From NCBI RefSeq assembly GCF_019649055.1, contig NW_026570288.1:186001-250000 (forward strand): a stretch of DNA of 64,000 nucleotides, written 5' to 3'. Both the position numbers and the translations under genes were made by a program. Below are positions 1 through 9,480 of this stretch, one piece after another (positions within the stretch are counted from its first letter, which is position 1; each line of letters starts with the position of its first letter). A model generated the notes under the pieces. It was not told where the DNA came from. It worked only from the letters and a program-made list of their open reading frames with translations, and made no database searches. The DNA is from Paramacrobiotus metropolitanus (Eukaryota; Tardigrada; Eutardigrada; Parachela; Macrobiotidae).

Positions 1-1001
1 TCAGTCGACCCGATCTTCGGTGTCCCCTTCTCAAAGTGTCCCGCAGCGGACACTTTTCCGCCTGACTGACCAGTAAACACGGTCAGGCCTGGACTCGAAA
101 CAACGTTCGCTGGATCCGGAATAAATCGACACTTTGGACACGTCGAAAAAATAGGAGACATTGGCCTTTCCACACTTACAACCAAAAACACTGCCTGCTG
201 TTTACTTATTTTACTGCTGTTTGCTGCTCCGCTCCGCTTGCCTAATAAAATAATTTACAGTATATGCTGTATAAATAACTTACAGTATATTTTGCCCATT
301 AAAATAATATACAGTATATGCTGCCAGGAAGGTTTGTGTATATTTACAAAATAATTATTAGCTAGGTATAATTATTTGCCTATTAAATAATTTTGTATCA
401 ATAGAAATGAGTTTAAATTTCTGCTGCCAAGAAACATTTGCATTTACTTAAAAATAATTATTCGCTTTATTAATTTGCTCATTAAAATTGTCTGTAAGTA
501 CTCGTAGAAACAGCCTACATTTAATCCTGGCCTTTCTTTAAATAGTCATTAATAAAACTACATTTAATCCTCGCCTTTCTTTAAATAGTCATTCATAAAA
601 TGATCGTATTATAGTTCCGTTTTTTTCTTTAAGGTTTGATTCAGACGTTTATTCCCTTTTAAAAGGTTTCAAGTTTTTAATAAGTAGGAATAGGTTTTTT
701 GTAAATACTATAATGCACTAATATACTGCACTGCTATATTAATTAGTAAGTACGAGTATGTTACAAATAGCTGTTTATCTGTAAGATAGACATGTTACGT
801 AATATCAGAAGGCCACCATGCTCCACCATAGGCTAAAACAGTAGGTTACTGTACCACCATTACAATGGTAGCCGAAGCCTTCACTCTATGGCCTAAAGAA
901 CATAAAAAGCATGGACGATGTGAAACCGAGCGTCATCATAATAATGACCTTATAAAACCTTTGATATGAACCTCAACAACCTAACCATAATAATATTTTA
1001 G
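1..1001. other. AT-rich host flank, no gene seen
   Basis: No open frame or recognisable gene. The first 60 bases hold a 9-bp inverted repeat (AAAGTGTCC at 33-41 with GGACACTTT at 48-56). The rest is AT-rich with repeated 'acagtatat' words around 255-320. Confidence 0.6.
515..600. repeat. 43-bp direct tandem duplication
   Basis: Two adjacent copies (515-557 and 558-600) starting 'ctacatttaatcct' and differing at about two or three positions. No coding potential. Confidence 0.8.
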
Positions 1002-1336
1002 TGACGTAACTTAAGTAGGCGGGGCTGTCACACTGTCACCAAAATTCGACCACAAAAGGAAAATAATAATTTTTAAATAAATTTAAAAAATTATTATTTT
1101 AATGACGTAACTGAAGTAGGCGGGGCTGTCACACTGTCACCAAAATTCGACCACAAAAGGAAAATAATAATTTTTAAATAAATTTAAAAAATTATTATTT
1201 TAATGACGTAACTTAAGTAGGCGGGGCTGTCACACTGTCACCAAAATTCGACCACAAAAGGAAAATAATAATTCTTAAATAAATTTAAAAAATTATTATT
1301 TTAATGACGTAACTGAAGTAGGCGGGGCTGTCACAC
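1002..1336. repeat. 101-bp tandem repeat array (left part)
   Basis: Units begin 'tgacgtaact' at 1002, 1103, 1204 and 1305, an exact 101-bp period. Each has a GC-rich part ('ggcggggctgtcacactgtc') and an AT-rich part. The fourth unit is cut at 1336 by the LTR of giant element copy 1 and the array resumes at 34537. This is the host target of the insertion. Confidence 0.95.
1333..1336. repeat. Target site duplication ACAC, left
   Basis: ACAC precedes the LTR (which starts TGTGACAGC on +) and ACAC follows the other LTR at 34537-34540. Removing the element with one ACAC gives the uninterrupted 101-bp unit. Confidence 0.85.
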
Positions 1337-1764
1337 TGTGACAGCTGGCGAACAAAGGCTCACGATAGTGAGAGAAGGCTTTATTGTGGATAGCAATAAA
1401 GTACAGAGAACCAAAAACACAAAGGCTCGATGTGAGCTGTGGAATGAAAATCACCGAATGTCAGCTAGTGAATGAAAATGAACGGCACATCGAGCCGAAA
1501 GCATGGGAAAAAGCCTAATGCGGCACTGGGCAGATCCAACACGAGCGAACGAACGCTGATAGGACGAGATGTGGAAAGGGGGCGTGGCTCCGCCTACATC
1601 GAGGCCGATGATTGGCCGAGACGAAAGGCTGGGCGGAAAGCTGCCTGAGTCGAGGCCGATCTAGCGCTCGACAGCGAGTGCGACTCGGTGTGAGTCAGCA
1701 CACCGGAAGCGGGAGACTGTCGCTGGCTGCCTACTCGTAGGCTGCCATAGCGACTGGCCCAACA
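1337..1764 (-). repeat. 3' LTR of copy 1
   Basis: 428 bp, read on - as TGTTGGGCC...GCTGTCACA. It is nearly identical (about 2-3 differences) to the copy 2 LTR at 52877-53302, but differs at about 20 places from its own partner at 34114-34536. An AATAAA signal lies on the sense strand at 1385-1380 within a hairpin. No clear polypurine tract is visible just upstream in sense (1765-1790). Confidence 0.93.
1379..1401 (-). terminator. LTR hairpin carrying the poly(A) signal
   Basis: CTTTATTG (1379-1386), a 7-nt loop and CAATAAAG (1394-1401) form a perfect 8-bp stem. AATAAA lies in the stem on the sense strand, near the end of the LTR. The stem is kept in the 5' LTR, where the loop is one base shorter, and in copy 2. 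Confidence 0.6.
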
Positions 1765-1833
1765 TGCCTCTGGGCGGGAGTCCGAGCCCCTGCGAAGGAC
1801 CGGCCTCATACCGCTCAGTGCCCGCTCCGCACA

Positions 1834-1850
1834 CGACCCTATTGGGGTCG
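1834..1850 (-). other. TATTG-loop hairpin (CGACCC stem)
   Basis: CGACCC-TATTG-GGGTCG on +, 6 perfect pairs, just inside the 3' LTR. Also present in copy 2 at about 53374. Confidence 0.75.
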
Positions 1851-2709
1851 GTGGCTGCGCCTCGGGGGTGTCCGATGACGAAGGTCTCTCGGTGCCGCGT
1901 TCTCCTCCGGACCCGTGGTGGCGATACAACTCACGGCCGAAATCCGAAGGTCGGTCGGTGGTGTTGTTGGACCGGTGTAGGCATCTGTTGGTCGTGTCCG
2001 TAACGGCGAAAAAGTAAAAAAAAATAAAGTATTATTCCATCTGTCTCTCTCTCTAGTAAAAATAACATCACAATTCGTGGTGAGCAGGTTAGTGAAAAGA
2101 TCAATAAAATTGAGAACATCATTTCGAGATTAGAAAAAGTAAACTCAAAGTCTTTGGTCCGGGTCTTTGGTCCGGGTGCTCATTCCGACTAGAGCTGATC
2201 CACTCACGGGGGCTCCAGTCCACAGGATATCCGGCCATCTAGGTCCGAGGCATTGGTTCTCGGGATACCCAGTGGTACCGGTTCATTTCACCGAGGGTCG
2301 GGGGTTCGATCCTCGAGGGTCAAAGGTTCGACCCTATCAGCTTCGGGTAAAGGGTATGGATCTCCGTTGTCGGGTGTGAAACGGGCGTGAAACACACTTT
2401 CCGACCGGGATCCTCCGGTAAAAGGTTGATTGGAACCTTCTCAGCCGGGTAAGACAAGTCGTACTCACGTCCAGCCGGGGTTCATCAAGTAAGGTTAGTG
2501 GAGAGGCACCGTCGCATTCGCGAATACCATAAGGTACCCTCTCTAGGTGCAGGATAAGACCTATTGGGTCTATTGAGCAGTGGATCCTCCGGGAAAGTCC
2601 GGTGATCCGAGGTTCCATCCGGGCAAAAACCGTAATTTTGTATCCTGTCGCCTATTGGGCAACAAGGACCGGTTAACGCCTGGTCTCCATAGGGTTGAAT
2701 GGTCGATGG

Positions 2710-2746
2710 ACGTGGTTTACACTGCACTGTGCAGTGTAAACCACGT
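2710..2746. other. Perfect 18-bp palindromic hairpin
   Basis: ACGTGGTTTACACTGCAC (2710-2727) and its exact reverse complement (2729-2746) are separated by one base. Copy 2 keeps both arms exactly at 54246-54283 but has a two-base centre. Confidence 0.85.
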
Positions 2747-3178
2747 TCTGGTCCGAATAATGATATGGCCTCTGTACGGGAGTCCGACCCTGTATCCGGT
2801 TGACTTCAAGGTTTTGAAGTCCGATGGTAGGCTCGGTGACCGAGGGTCAGCTCCGATTGTGAAGTCAGAGTCCAAACTCAGCCTCGGTTGCTGAGTCTAA
2901 GTCCATTGGCAGCCTCGGTACTCGAGTTAGAGTCCGGGTTGTACCCTCGGCTGCACTGGCAAATGGATACGGAGATGTTCCGCTCGGCTGAGAATCCTGA
3001 ATTCGTCTCCTGTCATCTATTGGGTAACCCGGAGAGGGTGATCGCCGAGATTCGAAAGGTCCGAGGTTCCGAGCCCGAGGGTCGGGGGTTCAACCCTCGA
3101 GGGTCAGAGGTTCCAATCCTCGGTATCCAAAGGTCTGATGGTCGTTCCATCTCGGCAAAAACCCTTATTATCGGTGTA

Positions 3179-3197
3179 AGTCGCCTATTGGGCAACT
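3179..3197 (-). other. TATTG-loop hairpin (AGTCGCC stem)
   Basis: AGTCGCC-TATTG-GGCAACT on +. Six Watson-Crick pairs plus one C/A, which becomes a G-U wobble when the sense (-) RNA is folded. The same wobble appears in the hairpins at 2646-2664 and 3324-3340. Confidence 0.7.
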
Positions 3198-4715
3198 CTA
3201 CCGAGGGTCTCGCCGGTGAGATGAAGTCGCTATCCGGGGCAGCCTCGGTGGTGAGGTAGTCAGCATCCGCTAAAGCTGGTCCAAGGCATTCTGCCCGGGC
3301 AGAAACCCTTTTTAACATCTCCCGTCACCTATTGGGTAACATGGAGAGGGTCAATGTCGCTGGACAGGGTCCGAACAAGTATCCGAGGGTCAATTGGCCT
3401 CAGTGTCCGGGACTCCGAGCCTCGGTAACGAGACTGGCACAACATGCTCTGGTGGGAGTCCGCTTGATGCTAGAGATATCCACCGGGTGACTAGCAAAAA
3501 TCATGCAAAAGAGGCTCCTCGGCGGCTGCGTAGGACCTAATCGGGTCTAAGCCACGAGGTAGGCACTCTAAGTTTTAAAGACGGAGTCCAAGGTGGTCCG
3601 TTCCTCGGCTGATCCCGTGCTTCCACTTAGGCGGAAACACCCGGGATGCCGGAATATGGGGCTAAAGGCCTGTTGGGCCTGTTGGCATAGTTATGGACGT
3701 CCGTAGCCTCCTTCTGGGCGTGCAGTCGTGCCGGACTCATGAATCCTCTGCCGGCTGTTATAGCTCTTCAGGGGATTCATGAGTGCCCTAACGTCCTGGT
3801 ACATCCTTCCGGTGACCACAGTCCGATTCACGGTGAAATGGTCATGCCGGTCACTCATACCATTACTCCAACACAGCGTTGTGAGTAGGGGTAAGGGCAT
3901 GAGTGTGCCCTAATGTCCCACTTCTTCCGTTCCGTTCCGGGGGTGGAAGGGAGGCCTATTGGGCCTCAATGGGCATCCGCGGTAAGGTAAAGATCGTGGT
4001 TGATCTGCGTCGCTTGACGTGGTATCAGATCGTGGTTGTATGCGATCTGCGAAGGCTTGCATCCTCCGATGGTCCTTCTGCCGGAGGGACAGGCCGGTGG
4101 AGCGAAGCGGATCGCGCCGCGCAGCACCGTCCCGTCGCTTTTCGTACGACGGATTCCGCCGGAGTTATGCTGCCGAGGCCTATTGGGCACTCGCACTGAC
4201 TTCGATTACATTAGTCAGCCAGCTACTACTCCGATTCCCGGGGTGTCCATGGGTCTGTTGGCAAGCACGGTGAAGAAGGCGGCAGTGACGTCTTCTACAC
4301 CATGCTAGCGGAATCCTCTTGGGTTGAGTTCCGGAAATTAGTCATACGGGTTCGCTGACCGAGGGGGTATTTCGTCCTAGGTCGGCGTAATCCGTACTCC
4401 GTTAAAGGTTCGAGTCGTGCGGATCGGGTTGGGAGCCTATTGGGCTCTGAAAGTCGGAGTTATGGAACCGTATGTTCACCGGGTCCTTCTGCCGGCTGGG
4501 TTTAAGGAGGAGTGCCCAGCAGGCCATGCTGGGAACCCCTAGATAACCTCCTTACGTGCGAAGGGTCCGATATTGAGGTATCGAGCAATCTGCTCGGATC
4601 GAAGAAGGTTCGCATTCTGCTTCCGCTGCCGTTGTTCAGCAATGGATTGGAGCTATGTAAGATATAGGAACAGAAGTTCCTATATTATGCCGAAGTCTGG
4701 ATCCTTCCGCAGATG

Positions 4716-4732
4716 GAGGCCTATTGGGCCTC
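4716..4732 (-). other. TATTG-loop hairpin (GAGGCC stem)
   Basis: GAGGCC-TATTG-GGCCTC, 6 perfect pairs. An equivalent at 3951-3967 has the same stem. Copy 2 keeps one near 57650, while a second at 57463 is mutated in the loop and stem. Confidence 0.75.
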
Positions 4733-5138
4733 ATACCCCGGAGCCTTTAGGGTCCGGTGAGGTATCGAGCAATCTGCTCGGACCGAAAGACAGGTTGGTC
4801 TGTCGTAGTTAGGTGCGGTCTGCAGGTTGCCTTCCTCGCTGAGATCACCACGGACAGCCGTACTTGTGGCTGACTCCGTAACTTCTTAATGGTAGCGGAT
4901 GTGGTTAGGACTGCGATCTGCAGGAGGGTAAGATCGTGGTTAAGGCTATGATCTGCAGGGTAATGAAGGTTGGCTCGGTGAAAGGTATGCTCCGGGCCGT
5001 TTGGGCGTAGTACAGGGTCAAATCTACCGTCGTATCCCTTATTGAGGGTCCGGACTCGGTAGCTGATCGTGGTTTAACGGCTATAAAGTGGTTGGCCAAC
5101 GATCTGCGGCTCCACAAGCTGGGTTTCATCTATGGGAT

Positions 5139-5157
5139 ACGTCTCTATTGGAGACGT
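5139..5157 (-). other. TATTG-loop hairpin (ACGTCTC stem)
   Basis: ACGTCTC-TATTG-GAGACGT, 7 perfect pairs. The copy 2 version at 58050-58068 has one stem change (A to G) giving a T-G pair on +. Confidence 0.75.
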
Positions 5158-5223
5158 CGTCATGTCCGTTTGACCGGTTTTTCGGTTAGCCTAACCCTAT
5201 TGGGGTCCAGCTACCGGTCTCTT

Positions 5224-7533
5224 TCACTCCAAGTCCACGTTGACCGGGGCTCCACCACCGAAGTGGGAGCCTTCCGAGTCATCGTCCTTATCCCTTCGTC
5301 CCGGGTGGTTCGAAGATGTAGCCTCCTGGGTGCAGGTTGACTGCGATTCCGAGGCTTCCTGTCCGGGCTTTTCAGCTTTGGTTCGGCGGGCTTCGCGTCT
5401 TCGGCGGTTCCTGCCCGAGGATGATGAACCTGGCCACATGTTATACCGGTAGGATGACTTGCCCTCGGGCATCGGTGGTGATGTGAACCCGGGCGGCAAG
5501 TGGCGATGGGTCCGGCACCATTCCGAGAGGGTCGAGGCTTCATCGACATCCTTTTCCTCATCCGGATGGTACTGGTATTCCTTGTACCATCGCTCCGCCG
5601 TCATCAAGAAGTCACGCAGCCATAATCCTACCACTGTGTCTCGCATCGGCGCGCTCAGCTGGGCCACCGCCGTCCGAAGTCGGGGCGGAATGTTGTTATT
5701 CCGGTACGCGCAGTACAGGGTGTAGTGGCTGTGATGGTGGCCAAGTCGGGCCGCGAAGATCAGTCGCAAAGCTGTCTGGAAGGCCAACGGAGCATCTCCC
5801 CGGGCTTCTGGTTCGATGTTGCCAAGGTATTCGGGCAAACCCTGGGCCGCTCTGGCTGCAGTAATCACCATGGCTGCTTGTGCCTCGGTGAGTACGAACT
5901 GCGCCACCCATTCCGTATGGTCCGTGATCTCCCGTTCCGAAGAGAACAACGGGAGCTGGCTCAGTTGAGACCAATCCAGGTGGTCAAGTGGTAATCCCAA
6001 AGTCGCTGGGTCGGTTGTGCTAGGCAAACCGTTCGTCCGGTAGTATGGGAATCCGATGCCATAAGACAGCCGATCATTCATCTCGAAGTCCTCGGACCAT
6101 TGCCGATGTTCGAACATCTGTTGGTATCCGGAATGGTCGAGGAAGATCCGAAGGTCATTGACCAGGTGCCAGATTTGGTTTCGTCGATCCTCCCGGTACT
6201 GCATAGTGCCCATGATATAATTCGTCCGTTCCGTCGGGTGTGGTATCTCCACTGCCATACCCTGTCGGCGTGCATGGTCGTACCGAGGGTCATGCTGGCT
6301 AGGCACTACCGGTTCCGGGTCTGGTAATGGGCGCTGTGGCACTGGCAGCTCATCCAGCTGTTCCAAAGGTGGGGGTGGTCGTAGGGCTTGGTGTCGAGCC
6401 GCCTGATGTCGGGCCACGGGCTGGGTAAAGTTACGCCGGGACTTGCTGTTGGAGTCCACGACGAGCCCGGTATCCTCCGAACCGGATCGCTTGCCGGGGG
6501 AGGGTCGGGTCCGATCCTTCGAAGGCTGTTCATCTGGCCTATGTTGAGCCTCCAGCTTGTGTCGTAGGTCCCTTCCCAGCCTATGACGCAGGTCGCCTGG
6601 TGCCAAGTCCGACACACTCTGGGTTCTGCGGTTAGACGGAGTGGACCCTGTTGGGGTCACTGCTGCCGTCGCTGGTGGTTCTGCCGATCGAACCGCCGTT
6701 AGGGCCGGGGGCTGCGAGGGTGCGCTGTCCATTTGCTGGAGTGAGCCACCTTCTTGTGGGGCTACCAGCTGCTGTTCTACCTGGCTCCGCTGAATTGCCG
6801 GCAGAGCCTCCGTTTGTTGGGGGTCAAGGATTTGGGCCATATATTGTCGGCCGTCAGGTCCGGTGAGTGTTACCGTCAGCCCAGTGAGTGGGGCGGGGCC
6901 GACCTGGAACGCATTCTGGAGGCTGGACGTTTTTAGGGTCCGATCCGGATTCAGCACGTCCATATTAAGAGGTGCTGAGGGCTCATCCGGGAACCTTTTG
7001 GGTTCCGCCATGAGCCTAGCCTGTAAATCGCCGGCTACGCCTAACGTTGGATTCTTATTCTCCTTCTGGCGTGCTCGCTCGTCGCGCTCGCGCTGGGCCT
7101 TAGCGATTCTCCGGTCAGCTGCCGCTATTTCTCGGCGGTCGTCCTCGCGCTCCTGCTCCCGTCGTTGTTCACGGGCATGGACCAATCGGGCGTTGTCCGG
7201 GACTGCTGGGGTGTTATCCCAGCCGGGCTCGTGGGTACGTCTGCGGTAGCGCTGCATGTCCCACATGTAGAGCAATTGTCGGCCGTCCAACTCATCAAGG
7301 ATACGACTGTTATGGACGGCGTGCATGTAGGCACTCAGGTTCCCGGTGACGACCTGGACGTACAGGGCGTTAGCCTGGTCCCGTCGTGTGACTCTGTGAT
7401 CCCCGGCTTGTCTGTCCAAATGTCGTAACAGGCATTCTGCACAGGGTTGACGTGTCCGAGGAGAGTTGTTATTGGCCTTGCACGCCTGGCAGTCCGAGTC
7501 ATAGGCTTCCGTTCGGGGCTGGGGAGGCTGTGG
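5224..7533 (-). CDS. Accessory ORF at the 3' end of the element, CxxC cluster and helical domain
   Basis: Unrecognised protein, up to ~770 codons, stop TGA at 5224-5226. There is no ATG near its N terminus: the open frame runs back to a TGA at 7534-7536 and the first ATG is past the cysteine cluster. Visible parts in order: C-x2-C...C-x2-C within the first ~35 residues, a charged coiled-coil stretch rich in RE/RR/DE, a long P/Q/S-rich linker, then a ~250-residue mostly helical domain (motifs YYRTNGLP, RLGHHHSHY, LRDFLMTAERWYKEY) and a basic tail. Copy 2 encodes the same protein, with differences mainly synonymous and length changes in whole codons. It may be reached by splicing, since an AG (CACAG) lies just after the upstream stop. 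The domain could be a second capsid-like unit, but I cannot assign it. Confidence 0.75.
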   Translation of the reverse strand, partial: PQPPQPRTEAYDSDCQACKANNNSPRTRQPCAECLLRHLDRQAGDHRVTRRDQANALYVQVVTGNLSAYMHAVHNSRILDELDGRQLLYMWDMQRYRRRTHEPGWDNTPAVPDNARLVHAREQRREQEREDDRREIAAADRRIAKAQRERDERARQKENKNPTLGVAGDLQARLMAEPKRFPDEPSAPLNMDVLNPDRTLKTSSLQNAFQVGPAPLTGLTVTLTGPDGRQYMAQILDPQQTEALPAIQRSQVEQQLVAPQEGGSLQQMDSAPSQPPALTAVRSAEPPATAAVTPTGSTPSNRRTQSVSDLAPGDLRHRLGRDLRHKLEAQHRPDEQPSKDRTRPSPGKRSGSEDTGLVVDSNSKSRRNFTQPVARHQAARHQALRPPPPLEQLDELPVPQRPLPDPEPVVPSQHDPRYDHARRQGMAVEIPHPTERTNYIMGTMQYREDRRNQIWHLVNDLRIFLDHSGYQQMFEHRQWSEDFEMNDRLSYGIGFPYYRTNGLPSTTDPATLGLPLDHLDWSQLSQLPLFSSEREITDHTEWVAQFVLTEAQAAMVITAARAAQGLPEYLGNIEPEARGDAPLAFQTALRLIFAARLGHHHSHYTLYCAYRNNNIPPRLRTAVAQLSAPMRDTVVGLWLRDFLMTAERWYKEYQYHPDEEKDVDEASTLSEWCRTHRHLPPGFTSPPMPEGKSSYRYNMWPGSSSSGRNRRRREARRTKAEKPGQEASESQSTCTQEATSSNHPGRRDKDDDSEGSHFGGGAPVNVDLE

Positions 7534-7767
7534 TCAAAACACTTAACTTAATATTGTTAAGTTATTTTTGTTTTTAAACCTTTTGGGTCATTACGTAAAC
7601 CTATTGGGTTAAACGTTCTACGGTTAGATGTAAGCTTAAACGGTCGGGTACGGTCAGGTCTTGTCCGATCCTTTCTTTTCTCGCCTATTGGGCAAGAGAA
7701 ACATCCCCGTTACGGAGGTTATAGGTCTCGCCTATTGGGCAGGGAACCTCCGATGATGTACTTCCGT
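7534..7767 (-). other. Spacer between the two accessory coding blocks
   Basis: About 230 bp without coding potential. It holds the AT-stem hairpin at 7544-7564 and CC-TATTG-GG hairpins near 7598, 7690 and 7730. It is strongly conserved in copy 2 (60463-60703). Confidence 0.6.
7544..7564 (-). other. TATTG-loop hairpin with an all-different AT-rich stem
   Basis: TAACTTAA-TATTG-TTAAGTTA, 8 perfect pairs. It shares only the loop with the GC-stem members of the family. Exactly conserved in copy 2 at 60479-60499. Confidence 0.8.
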
Positions 7768-9480
7768 TTAGCTCTTCTTCTTCGGCAGGTCAGCCGGGTT
7801 AGTTGACTTGGCCCGTGCCAACCGCTTCTGGGCTTCCGTTTCGGCCGAAGTAGGAGCCTTCGCCGGGCTCGCCGAGCTTGCCCGCGTCTTAGGCAGGTGC
7901 TGTCCGAAGTCTTCAGGTAGGTAGAAGACGGAGAAGCGCTGCCCGTGGGTCTTGTACACCTCACTCGATCCGAGGACTTTCTGTCGGCAGGCTTGCTCGA
8001 GGACATACTCCAGCTCATCGGCCAGATAGTACAGGTTGGTTTCCTTTCTTCGGACCGGTCGGTACCGTGCATCTTCCAATTGAGGGTAAGCGGACATCAA
8101 GATGAACTCGAACCGACCTATTAGGTGGTTCAAAATCTCCCGGCGAGTTAATCCTTCCGGGTGTCGATCCGTCCGCAGGCAGGCGATCACTGCGTCCCGC
8201 CATCCGAGGTAAGTCTTCGGCGCTGGGTCTTGTTCTTCCCTCGGAAAGACGTAGTACGGTCGTTCCGTTTTGGTATATACCCGAAGGATGGCACCAGTCT
8301 CGTATGCCATCCGACAGTAGATCTTCACTCTGTCGAGGCTAAGGTCGAACCAGCTTCCGTCCTTGTCGACGCGCCAATGCTTCAGCAGCTGGTAAGCCAA
8401 CTCCGGGGTTGCGTAGGTGGGGCCCGACCATGACAGCGCCTTGAGTGCAGCGTGAACATGCACCCATCCAGGGTCGGTGTCGGAGATCCGAGGCTTCGGC
8501 TTAGATGCCCGCATGGTTGCCGGCTGTTTTGGCCAAGGAAGCCGAATGATAGGCTTCGATGGGATCTCCCGAGGCAGAACTTGCGCTGTGTCTTCGTGCC
8601 ACTTCATAAGTAGCTGGTCGGCCGGAGGGCTTGGGGTCCTTTGGTCGAAAAGGCCCGAGGCTTGCTGTCCGGAGGGGACCTTAGATCCCGTGTCCTCCAT
8701 TGGATCGTCCGGGTCATCTGCCGGAGGTTGTTCCTGATTGTCAGGCTCATCCTCCGGTTCTGGATGTTCGGGTGCCGCTGTTGGCGGCTTCCCTTTGCCA
8801 TCTTCGTTGTCGTCGTCGTCTCCATCCGAGTCGTCGGATTTGTCAGAGTCTTGGTCTGACTTGGCGTCCTTATCATCATCATCCTCCGAAGAGGGTTCCT
8901 CTTCCTCCTCGAGGGACTGGGCATTCCGCGAAGTCCTACCCTTGTTCTTGCGCTTCTTAGTTGAAGACTGGCCCCTTGTTGAGGTTCCAGCCTGCGAAGA
9001 CGACAAGTCCATGGGTGACGGGGGTTGGGATCCCGGAGGGGCTGAATGTGTGTCCTTGACAAATTTACCCCTTCTGTCTCGGGCCGAATGCTTAATGGGT
9101 TTACTGCCGGAGTCTTGGTCGGCTGAGGCGGACCTTTGCAAGCCGCCCGGGGCCCTTGGTCGTTCCGGAGGGAATCTACTACCCGAGGAGGCCGCCGTTG
9201 ATCTGGCCAGCTCCAGCCATACTCTGGCCTGGGGTGCAGGGTCTTCGTCTGGTCTGACCTGGACCTCAGCTCCTTCTGGGTCGTACTCCTTTGTGTGGAG
9301 GTACGACATCCGAAGCTTCTGTTCTCTCCGGTTCTTTTCGGGGATGAAGTTTGGTACTGTGTACCGGAGGTGGACTCTGCGCTGCGCGTTAGTAGTCTGC
9401 AGCTCCCTTCGTAGCACCATGGCCTTGAGGGTAGGATTTACTTCCCTCATGATATCTTCAATCTCGGCCTCTCCTTTCGG
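7768..9480 (-). CDS. Accessory chain, C-terminal segment: acidic region and winged-helix-like domains
   Basis: Stop TAA at 7768-7770. From N to C: a basic start, an S/P-rich linker, a strongly acidic run (E5, then D/S/K repeats), then about 230 residues with two consecutive alpha/beta units. Each has the helix-helix-helix-wing pattern of winged-helix domains, for example LTRREILNHL followed by LEYVLEQACRQK and FSVFYLPED, and WFDLSLDRVKIYCRM with PYYVFPREE. The C-tail is K/A-rich. In copy 2 this is continuous with the next segment. In copy 1 the frame breaks near 9480 at a C-run. A nucleic-acid or chromatin-binding role is inferred from fold pattern and charge only. Confidence 0.75.
   Translation of the reverse strand, partial: PKGEAEIEDIMREVNPTLKAMVLRRELQTTNAQRRVHLRYTVPNFIPEKNRREQKLRMSYLHTKEYDPEGAEVQVRPDEDPAPQARVWLELARSTAASSGSRFPPERPRAPGGLQRSASADQDSGSKPIKHSARDRRGKFVKDTHSAPPGSQPPSPMDLSSSQAGTSTRGQSSTKKRKNKGRTSRNAQSLEEEEEPSSEDDDDKDAKSDQDSDKSDDSDGDDDDNEDGKGKPPTAAPEHPEPEDEPDNQEQPPADDPDDPMEDTGSKVPSGQQASGLFDQRTPSPPADQLLMKWHEDTAQVLPREIPSKPIIRLPWPKQPATMRASKPKPRISDTDPGWVHVHAALKALSWSGPTYATPELAYQLLKHWRVDKDGSWFDLSLDRVKIYCRMAYETGAILRVYTKTERPYYVFPREEQDPAPKTYLGWRDAVIACLRTDRHPEGLTRREILNHLIGRFEFILMSAYPQLEDARYRPVRRKETNLYYLADELEYVLEQACRQKVLGSSEVYKTHGQRFSVFYLPEDFGQHLPKTRASSASPAKAPTSAETEAQKRLARAKSTNPADLPKKKS

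Larger units (their letters stand above)
1765..5223 (-). other. 3' noncoding region of copy 1
   Basis: About 3.46 kb without a convincing ORF on either strand. It is dense in hairpins with a TATTG loop (examples at 1834, 2557, 2646, 3179, 3324, 3666, 3951, 4433, 4716, 5139, 5194), a perfect 18-bp palindrome (2710-2746), and repeated GAGGGTC/GACCCTC words. The matching region of copy 2 is about 1.4 kb longer. Its role is unknown; packaging, RNA stability or nuclear export are possibilities by analogy with retroviral 3' elements. Confidence 0.7.

Noticed and set aside
1765-1790. Polypurine tract next to the 3' LTR
   Set aside because: The sense sequence there is mixed (GCCCAGAGGCA). No convincing purine run, so not annotated.
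2290-2340. GGTTCGATCC and GGTTCGACCC resemble the Pol III B box, suggesting tRNA or SINE
   Set aside because: No A box at the right distance and no cloverleaf. The words belong to a repeated GAGGGTC/GACCCTC hairpin pattern of the element.
1765-5223. Several 80-120 codon ORFs in the 3' region
   Set aside because: They are not conserved in length or frame between the two copies and are poor in protein-like composition.
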